DNA from: an uncultured Lachnospiraceae bacterium
GTDB lineage: Bacteria; Bacillota; Clostridia; Lachnospirales; Lachnospiraceae
NCBI GenBank assembly: GCA_910583815.1
Contig: CAJTZB010000078.1
Span: 1-10,972, forward strand
DNA: 10,972 bases
Direction of reading: 5' to 3'
The notes beneath the pieces were generated by a model. The model saw nothing but the letters and a program-made list of their open reading frames with translations. It was not told where the DNA came from and did no database searches. Positions 6,247 to 10,972 of the stretch are shown in pieces (the first letter of the stretch is position 1; each line of letters begins with the position of its first letter). The position numbers were made by a program, and so were the translations under genes.

Positions 6247-6250
6247 TAAC
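6235..6250. promoter_or_regulatory. Operator-like palindrome 3 (-35 region)
   Basis: GTTAG-TTGTCA-ATAAC: the same layout with one mismatch between the arms, centred at 6242.5, 20 bp from palindrome 2. It covers the TTGACA element. Confidence 0.6.
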
Positions 6251-6379
6251 TTTTTAAAAAAAATTAGTTCCTGTACCATTTGAATAATCTCCTTCATTGA
6301 CTATGTTGCCGTCTGTACACCAACGCTATGATATGGTAAAATAAAAAGAAAATCCGCAAGAACGGAAATAGGAGTTAAA

Positions 6380-6739
6380 ATGAATACAAACGAATCCGCT
6401 GAAAACTATTTAGAAACTATTCTGATTTTAAGCAAACGGCTTCCTGTCGTCCGTTCTGTTGATATTGCAAACGAGATGGGATTTAAAAAGCCAAGTGTCA
6501 GCATTGCTATGAAGAACTTACGTGAAAATAAACATATTACTGTATCAGATGCCGGTTTCATCACTTTAACCGAATCCGGCCGTGAAATTGCTGAAATGAT
6601 TTATGAGCGCCATCTGCTGTTCTCAAGCTGGCTGATGCGCCTTGGGGTCAATGAAAAGACTGCTTTGGAAGATGCCTGCAAAATTGAACATGTATTGAGC
6701 AAAGAAAGCTTTGAAGCAATTAAGCGCCATATCGGTTAA
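6380..6739 (+). CDS. DtxR/MntR-family metal-dependent transcriptional regulator
   Basis: A 119-residue protein divergent from the feo operon. Residues 5-65 form a winged helix-turn-helix: ENYLETIL, then VDIANEMGFKKPSVSIAMKN as the DNA-reading helices, then a wing ending ITLTESGREIAE. The dimerisation/metal-binding part follows: YERH (His78) and DACKIEHVLS (Cys100, Glu103, His104). This second motif matches DtxR Cys102-Glu105-His106 closely. Glu12 aligns with MntR Glu11, while Asn9 replaces MntR Asp8 or DtxR Met10. There is no C-terminal SH3/FeoA-like domain, so it is a short family member. The ATG at 6380 has AGGAG 6 bases upstream. It most likely represses feo when Fe(II) (or Mn(II)) is bound, acting at the palindromes at 6192-6250. 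A weak candidate promoter is the extended -10 TGGTAAAAT at 6334-6342. The metal is uncertain. Confidence 0.9.
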   Translation: MNTNESAENYLETILILSKRLPVVRSVDIANEMGFKKPSVSIAMKNLRENKHITVSDAGFITLTESGREIAEMIYERHLLFSSWLMRLGVNEKTALEDACKIEHVLSKESFEAIKRHIG

Positions 6740-6755
6740 GATACGGCGCTTAATT
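6718..6755 (+). terminator. Terminator hairpin after the DtxR-type gene
   Basis: AATTAAGCGCC (6718-6728) pairs perfectly with GGCGCTTAATT (6745-6755) around a 16-base loop, followed by TTCTACGTTCT. The left arm lies inside the last codons of the gene, so the stop codon is in the loop. The T-run is short, so efficiency is uncertain. Confidence 0.6.
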
Positions 6756-6773
6756 TTCTACGTTCTATTTGGC

Positions 6774-6806
6774 AAGGGCAGTGTTGGTACATCAACACTA
6801 TCCCTT
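6774..6806. terminator. Probable bidirectional terminator between convergent genes
   Basis: AAGGG-C-AGTGTTG (6774-6786) pairs with CAACACT-AT-CCCTT (6793-6806) around the 6-base loop GTACAT, with a small internal bulge. It lies between the convergent regulator gene and cysK, and overlaps the cysK stop codon. Plus-strand sequence after it is T-rich (AATCTTTATAT); the minus-strand side is not. Confidence 0.5.
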
Positions 6807-7737
6807 AATCTTTATATAAATCTGTGGACAAGTAACGTTCCCCTGTATCCGGAAGCAGTGCGACAATAGTTTTCCCTTTGTTTTCTGCCCTAGCTGCCAA
6901 CACTTCGGCCGCATAAAGCGCCGCACCAGAGGAAATGCCGACCAAATAGCCCTCTGACCTTGCAAATTCTTTTCCGGCAAGAAATGCCTCTTCTTCCCTT
7001 ATCGTAATAATTTCATCCAAAACCCCCGGGTTCAATGTATCCGGAACAAATCCCGCCCCAATGCCCTGAAGTCCATGCGTTCCTGCTCTTCCCTCAGACA
7101 GCACCGGAGAATCCGCCGGTTCTACCGCAACGATGCATACCTCTGGCTTCTTTTCTTTTAAATATGCTCCAACACCTGAAATCGTGCCGCCCGTGCCGAC
7201 ACCTGCGACAAAAATATCTACGCTTCCGCCTGTGTCCTCCCAAATTTCCGGTCCGGTCGTTTCATAATGCACTTTGGGATTGGCAGGATTCGCAAACTGA
7301 TCCGGCAAAAAAGCGTTTGGCAGCTCTCGTACTAATTCTTTCGCCTTTGCAACGGCTCCTGCCATTCCCTTGCTGCCATCTGTCAGCACAAGTTCTGCAC
7401 CATATGCTTTTAACAGGTTTCTGCGCTCTTCGCTCATTGTTTCTGGCATCGTAAGAATAACACGGCAGCCCTTCCTTGCCGCAAGTGCCGCAAGCGCAAT
7501 TCCTGTATTTCCGCTGGTTGGCTCCACAATTGTCGTGCCTTTCCGCAAAAGCCCCTGCTTTTCTGCTTCTAAAAACATTGCAAGCGCCACGCGGTCTTTT
7601 GCGCTGCCTGCCGGATTCAGAGCCTCCAGTTTTGTAAGAAGCACCGCCTCTATCGCTCTTTTCTTTGCATAGCGTTCTGCGCATAGCAGCGGAGTCCTCC
7701 CAATCAGTTCCGTCACTTCATGATAAATCCGTGCCAT
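6805..7737 (-). CDS. cysK: Cysteine synthase A (O-acetylserine sulfhydrylase)
   Basis: A 310-residue PLP enzyme that makes cysteine from O-acetylserine and sulfide. Counting from the ATG at 7737, the PLP lysine is Lys47 in NPAGSAKDR. The substrate loop TSGNTG is at 74-79, the phosphate-binding GTGGT at 181-185, and SSG at 269-271 holds the serine that contacts the PLP ring nitrogen. Length is normal and the C-terminus (LLPDTGERYLSTDLY) is intact. A TTG codon one position upstream could be read as start. The ATG is preferred: it shares its A with the TGA stop of the Nudix gene (TGATG), and AGAGG lies 8 bases upstream inside the Nudix end. Translation is therefore probably coupled to the Nudix gene. 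No T-box or riboswitch is seen directly upstream. CysK and CysM are hard to separate by sequence; the motifs favour CysK. Confidence 0.95.
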   Translation of the reverse strand: MARIYHEVTELIGRTPLLCAERYAKKRAIEAVLLTKLEALNPAGSAKDRVALAMFLEAEKQGLLRKGTTIVEPTSGNTGIALAALAARKGCRVILTMPETMSEERRNLLKAYGAELVLTDGSKGMAGAVAKAKELVRELPNAFLPDQFANPANPKVHYETTGPEIWEDTGGSVDIFVAGVGTGGTISGVGAYLKEKKPEVCIVAVEPADSPVLSEGRAGTHGLQGIGAGFVPDTLNPGVLDEIITIREEEAFLAGKEFARSEGYLVGISSGAALYAAEVLAARAENKGKTIVALLPDTGERYLSTDLYKD

Positions 7738-8246
7738 CAAAATTCCTCTTTCCTTTGGTCTATCTTCTGAAACAGCATATTAAGATAATCATAGGAATAG
7801 AAGCTCCCATCTGCTTCCATTTTTTCAAGTTCTGCTCTGGATACCCACTTGGCATCTGCAACTTCTTCCGTCTGCAGCACAAGCTCTTCTGCCGACACAT
7901 TACATGGGAAAAGCCAAATGCTGCACAGGCTGTCACGTCTCCTAAACTCCATCAGAAACTCCATCGAGCCTTCTCTGTCACAAAGCCCAAGTTCTTCTTT
8001 CAGTTCCCTGCATGCTGCCTGATAAGCATCCTCTCCGGCAACCGCAGAACCGCCGGTTGCTGCCCAGATGCCCGGCCGCCATGTCAGGTGTTCCTGCCTT
8101 TTCTGAATCAACAGTTCTCCCTGCCCATTCAGAGGCCAGATATGCACGACAAGATGATATTCTCCGCTTTTTAATTCCTTGCCTCTTTCTATGGTCTTTC
8201 CTGTCCTCTGCCTGCACTTATCATAGACATCCCAAAGTTCCGCCAT
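7737..8246 (-). CDS. Nudix hydrolase
   Basis: A 169-residue Nudix protein. The Nudix box runs from Gly66 to Leu88 and fits G-x5-E-x7-REU-x-EE-x-GU exactly (GSAVAGE, then RELKEELGL), so Mg(II)-dependent hydrolysis of a nucleoside diphosphate derivative is expected. The N-terminal part (LWDVYDKCRQRTGKTIERG, then HLVVHIWPLN and LLIQKR) resembles the isopentenyl-diphosphate-isomerase-like branch of the superfamily. The substrate cannot be deduced. The ATG at 8246 has GGAGG 4 bases upstream. The gene lies 65 bp after thrS, with only a weak 5-bp hairpin between them, and overlaps cysK by one base. It is probably read from the thrS promoter, at least in part. Confidence 0.92.
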   Translation of the reverse strand: MAELWDVYDKCRQRTGKTIERGKELKSGEYHLVVHIWPLNGQGELLIQKRQEHLTWRPGIWAATGGSAVAGEDAYQAACRELKEELGLCDREGSMEFLMEFRRRDSLCSIWLFPCNVSAEELVLQTEEVADAKWVSRAELEKMEADGSFYSYDYLNMLFQKIDQRKEEF

Positions 8247-8290
8247 GCTACCTCCGCTCCATGTATTTTTACAATGTCCTTTGTTCCAAA

Positions 8291-8309
8291 CTGCCTTCTG
8301 TCAGGGCAG
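8291..8309 (-). terminator. Weak hairpin after thrS
   Basis: CTGCC and GGCAG (8291-8295, 8305-8309) form a 5-bp stem with a 9-base loop, followed on the minus strand by TTTGG. The stem is short and lies just past the thrS stop codon. At best it reduces read-through into the Nudix gene. Confidence 0.25.
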
Positions 8310-8311
8310 GC

Positions 8312-10276
8312 CTATTTGCTTTCTTCGGATACTTCCACTTTGCGGATTTCCTTTGTCCGGATTTCCTTGCAGACAGCACTTATAAACTCCGAAAGCGGCT
8401 TCTGTCCTTCATCCCCAAGGAAACGGCTTCTGACGGAAACGACTCCTTCTTCCTCTTCCTTCTGTCCGACTACAAGCATATACGGAATCCGTGCCAGCCT
8501 CGTCTCACGGATTTTATAGCCAATCTTTTCTGCGCGGTCGTCTACCGTAGCAAGGATACCGTTTGCCTTCAGCTCTTTTAATACCGTTTCAGCATAGGCA
8601 TTGTATTTTTCTGAAATCGGAAGCACTCTCACCTGCTCCGGACACAGCCATGTCGGGAACTGTCCTGCATACTTTTCTATCAGCCATGCCAATGTCCTTT
8701 CATAGCAGCCCATTGACGTCCTGTGAATAATATATGGGCGGACTTTGTCTCCGTTCTGGTCGATATAATACATATCAAACTGCTCGGCAAGAAGCGCATC
8801 CCACTGAATCGTAATCATTGTATCTTCTTTTCCGTATACGTTCTTTGCCTGAATATCAATCTTTGGTCCATAGAAGGCAGCCTCGCCAACCCCTTCGATA
8901 TACGGAATCTGAAGCTCATTCAATACATTGCGGATATGCTGTTCTGTTTCGTTCCATACCTCTGGCTCTCCGATATACTTTTCCGGATTTTCCGGATCCC
9001 AGCGAGAAAGGCGGTACGTAACATCTTCCTCCACGCCAAGTGTCCTCAGGCAGTGCTGTGCCAGTGCAATACACTTTTTAAACTCCTCTACCATCTGGTC
9101 AGGACGGACAACCAGATGCCCTTCCGAAATCGTAAACTGGCGCACTCTGGTCAATCCGTGCATTTCGCCGGAATCCTCGTTGCGGAACAAGGTTGAAGTC
9201 TCACCATAGCGAAGCGGCAAATCCTTATAGGACTTCTGGCTTGCCTTATATACATAATACTGGAATGGACAGGTCATCGGACGGAGCGCAAATACTTCCT
9301 TATCCTTGCTTTCATCGCCCAAAACAAACATACCGTCCGTGTAATGATCCCAGTGACCGGAAATTTTATACAAATCACTCTTTGCCATCAACGGAGTCTT
9401 TGTACGGACATAACCCCATTCGTTGTCTTCCAAGTCCTCAATCCAGCGCTGCATCGTCTGTACCATCTTTGCGCCCTTTGGCATCAAAAGCGGCAGCCCC
9501 TGCCCGATGACATCAACCGTAGTAAACAGCTCCATCTCTCTTCCAAGCTTGTTGTGGTCTCGCTTTTTAATGTCTTCCAGATGTGCCAGATAAGCATCCA
9601 GGTCAGCATTCTTTGTATAAGCAGTTCCGTAAATTCTTGTGAGCATCTTATTTTTCTCGCTGCCTCTCCAGTAAGCGCCTGAAGAAGAAATCAGCTTGAT
9701 TGCCTTGATATTCTTTGTACTCATCAAGTGAGGCCCTGCACATAAATCCACAAAGTCGCCCTGACGGTAGAACGAAATCTCAGCATCTTCCGGAAGGTCC
9801 TGTATCAGTTCTACCTTATAAGGCTCCTCTCGCTCCTGCATAAATTTAATAGCATCTTCTCTTGGCAGAGTAAACCGTGTAAGCTCTGCCCCCTGTTTGA
9901 TGATTTTTTTCATCTCAGCTTCCAGTGCGTCAAGCGCTGCACGGTCAAACGGCGGACAATCGAAATCATAATAAAATCCGGTATCAATCGATGGACCAAT
10001 TGCCAGTTTTGCCTCCGGATACAGGTGCTTCACCGCCTCCGCCAATACATGGGAAGTCGTATGGCGGTATGCTGCCTTGCCTGCCTCATCATTAAAAGTC
10101 AATATATTTAATTCGCAGTCCTTATCTACTATCGTTCTTAAGTCCACCACTTTGCCGTCTACTTCGGCGGCACATGCCATTCTTGCAAGTCCCTCGCTGA
10201 TGTCAGCAGCAATGTCAATGACTGGCATTGCATTTGCATACTCCTTTGCGGAGCCGTCTTTTAACGTAATTTTCAT
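8312..10276 (-). CDS. thrS: Threonyl-tRNA synthetase
   Basis: A 654-residue class II enzyme that charges tRNA-Thr. It starts with a TGS domain (about 1-62). The editing domain has the zinc-type HxxxH (His72, His76) and CxxxH (Cys179, His183) motifs that remove mischarged serine. The catalytic core contains motif 2 around RNEDSGEMHG (365-374) and motif 3 around HRTSMGCYER (518-527). The active-site zinc ligands are Cys336 in RPMTCP, His387 in SEGH and His518 in IIHR. The anticodon-binding domain is at about 545-640. Motif 3 reads GCYER rather than the GSMER of E. coli. The ATG at 10276 has AGGAG 7 bases upstream. The gene is controlled by a T-box leader at 10396-10654. The Nudix and cysK genes follow closely. 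Identification is certain. Confidence 0.98.
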   Translation of the reverse strand: MKITLKDGSAKEYANAMPVIDIAADISEGLARMACAAEVDGKVVDLRTIVDKDCELNILTFNDEAGKAAYRHTTSHVLAEAVKHLYPEAKLAIGPSIDTGFYYDFDCPPFDRAALDALEAEMKKIIKQGAELTRFTLPREDAIKFMQEREEPYKVELIQDLPEDAEISFYRQGDFVDLCAGPHLMSTKNIKAIKLISSSGAYWRGSEKNKMLTRIYGTAYTKNADLDAYLAHLEDIKKRDHNKLGREMELFTTVDVIGQGLPLLMPKGAKMVQTMQRWIEDLEDNEWGYVRTKTPLMAKSDLYKISGHWDHYTDGMFVLGDESKDKEVFALRPMTCPFQYYVYKASQKSYKDLPLRYGETSTLFRNEDSGEMHGLTRVRQFTISEGHLVVRPDQMVEEFKKCIALAQHCLRTLGVEEDVTYRLSRWDPENPEKYIGEPEVWNETEQHIRNVLNELQIPYIEGVGEAAFYGPKIDIQAKNVYGKEDTMITIQWDALLAEQFDMYYIDQNGDKVRPYIIHRTSMGCYERTLAWLIEKYAGQFPTWLCPEQVRVLPISEKYNAYAETVLKELKANGILATVDDRAEKIGYKIRETRLARIPYMLVVGQKEEEEGVVSVRSRFLGDEGQKPLSEFISAVCKEIRTKEIRKVEVSEESK

Positions 10277-10323
10277 TTTGTGTTCTCCTTTCTGAATCTG
10301 GAAATTATTTTATAGAGACGAAA

Positions 10324-10347
10324 TTATCTGATTCAAGCATCAGATAA
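10324..10347. repeat. 9-bp perfect hairpin in the thrS leader
   Basis: TTATCTGAT and ATCAGATAA enclose a 6-base loop between the T-box terminator and the thrS start. On the transcript it is followed by ATTTC, not a T-run, so it is not a good terminator. AGAGAC/GTCTCT blocks outside it could extend the structure. Confidence 0.5.
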
Positions 10348-10395
10348 AAGGACTCCATAAAATAAAAACCTGTCTCTTCATAACAACCGCAAAGC

Positions 10396-10448
10396 AAAAA
10401 ACGCCCATCCCTTCACAGTCCATAAAACAGACTGCAAAGGGACGAGCG
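10396..10448 (-). terminator. T-box terminator of thrS
   Basis: On the minus strand, CGCTCGTCCCTT pairs with AAGGGATGGGCG (allowing G-U pairs) and CAGTC pairs with GACTG, closing on a TTTTATG-type loop. The stem is followed directly by six T residues (10396-10401). The left arm begins just after the T-box sequence, as expected for the switch between antiterminator and terminator. Confidence 0.88.
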
Positions 10449-10654
10449 CAATGACCCGCGGTTCCACCCTGATTGGAAAAGGCATGCTGCCCCTTCCCGG
10501 CTTCCTTCTGGCGGTAACGGCGCCTGCCGGGACGTTTTTCGTCCGCTCCGAGGTGGTCTTCGGCTGTTTCTATGGCTAGAATGCTTGCACCGGATGCATC
10601 CCTCTCTGAAACCTTCCACAGCGTACTCTTCTCATCTACGTTTTAGCGTATCTT
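10396..10654 (-). promoter_or_regulatory. T-box leader, threonine-type
   Basis: A tRNA-sensing transcription-attenuation leader of about 260 bases upstream of thrS. The T-box sequence AGGGTGGAACCGCGGG is at 10455-10470 (minus strand). Its TGGA can pair with a UCCA tRNA end. Stem I lies at the 5' end. It has the GATGAG and AGTA elements of the kink-turn and specifier-loop 5' strand, a distal GGATGC/GCATTC helix, and on the 3' strand GAAGACCACCTC, with a probable specifier ACC (Thr) at 10555-10557 followed by A. Uncharged tRNA-Thr should stabilise the antiterminator and allow read-through. The T-box call is firm; the exact specifier register is inferred by hand and fits the downstream gene. Confidence 0.93.
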
Positions 10655-10660
10655 GCGTTT

Positions 10661-10688
10661 ATTATATCATGGCTTTTGATTTTGTCAA
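10661..10688 (-). promoter_or_regulatory. Promoter of thrS
   Basis: TTGACA (10683-10688), a 16-bp spacer and TATAAT (10661-10666) on the minus strand make a consensus vegetative promoter. Transcription should start near 10654, at the 5' end of the T-box leader. Confidence 0.88.
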
Positions 10689-10777
10689 GCCTGCAAATCA
10701 GTTCATGAACCTCTCAATGGTCTTCTTCTGCCGTGTAAGGCAAATCAATCGCACCCATATGCCATGCAGGATTCCTC

Positions 10778-10972
10778 TTATAATATCTTTTCCATCCCTA
10801 TTTTCTGGACTCTAAGACCTATCTTCTCATAAAATCTTACAGCACCCATATTATCTGCCCACACGTTCAAAGTCACATTGTAGAATCCTTGCTCTTTTGC
10901 GTATTCAACCACATAATCATAAAGCGTTTTCCCGATATGGTCACGAGCCAGCTCCCCGCGCCAAATCGTCAA
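10778..10972 (-). CDS. GNAT-family N-acetyltransferase, C-terminal part (gene starts beyond window)
   Basis: The last 64 codons or so of an ORF that enters from the right edge. The TTG at the edge is unlikely to be the true start. The visible part has IGKTLYDYVVEYAKEQGFYNVTL, helix alpha-3 and the following strand of a GNAT fold. NVWADNMGAVRFYEKIGL then matches the usual end of motif B, where Asn and Tyr contact acetyl-CoA. It ends MEKIL, a common type of GNAT terminus. The acetyl-CoA loop (Q/RxxGxG/A) lies mostly outside. The acceptor substrate is unknown. It lies 90 bp upstream of the thrS promoter on the same strand, with no clear terminator in between. Confidence 0.88.
   Translation of the reverse strand: MTIWRGELARDHIGKTLYDYVVEYAKEQGFYNVTLNVWADNMGAVRFYEKIGLRVQKIGMEKIL

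Noticed and set aside
6263..6278. Possible fourth TTAG-type box upstream of the DtxR-type gene
   Set aside because: Only one half-site (ATTAG) is present; the other arm does not match, and its distance from palindrome 3 (28 bp) breaks the phasing.
7738..7740. TTG start for cysK one codon before the ATG
   Set aside because: The ATG at 7737 overlaps the Nudix stop codon as TGATG and has good spacing from AGAGG, so coupled initiation at ATG is more likely.
7665..8174. 169-codon plus-strand ORF across the cysK/Nudix junction
   Set aside because: It is antisense to two well-supported overlapping genes, with no ribosome-binding site or domain.

Overview
The window looks like chromosomal DNA of a low-to-mid GC, spore-forming Clostridia member, most likely a gut Lachnospiraceae. 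This rests on strong AGGAGG-type ribosome-binding sites, a T-box leader on thrS, a Csp-like germination-type subtilase, a feoA-feoA-feoB-small Cys-rich protein-flavodoxin gene order, and a KilA-N-type protein. The family assignment is an inference from gene content; no species is claimed. Nearly all genes are on the minus strand; the exception is one regulator gene.

Layout. Positions 1-94 hold the 5' end of a KilA-N-domain gene with its own consensus-like promoter. Positions 278-333 hold a perfect 18-bp inverted repeat without a clear U-tract. Then come a Csp-like S8 protease (372-2105) and a flavodoxin (2186-2614). Next is an iron-uptake locus, read leftwards from about 6211: feoA (5899-6111), a 213-bp spacer with two copies of an 89-bp repeat, a second feoA (5461-5685), feoB (3226-5436), a 298-bp fold-back element, and a 47-residue FeoB-associated Cys-rich membrane protein (2727-2870). 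A DtxR/MntR-type regulator (6380-6739) is divergent from the feo genes. The 59-bp stretch 6192-6250 between them carries a near-consensus promoter covered by three TTAG/CTAA palindromes about two helical turns apart.

To the right, thrS (8312-10276), a Nudix hydrolase (7737-8246) and cysK (6805-7737) read leftwards as one run; the Nudix stop codon and cysK start codon share a base. thrS is preceded by a T-box leader with a probable ACC (Thr) specifier, the conserved T-box sequence, a terminator and a promoter. The window ends in the C-terminal part of a GNAT acetyltransferase.

How they work together: the feo genes import Fe(II), the divergent regulator probably senses the metal and represses the feo promoter through the phased palindromes, and the flavodoxin may replace ferredoxin when iron is scarce. 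The points most worth following up are the fold-back element in the feo operon, flanked by a 12-bp direct repeat, the phased operator array, and the tandem repeat with a conserved hairpin between the two feoA genes. I did not find a clear new defence or other multi-gene system; the novelty here is in non-coding structure.
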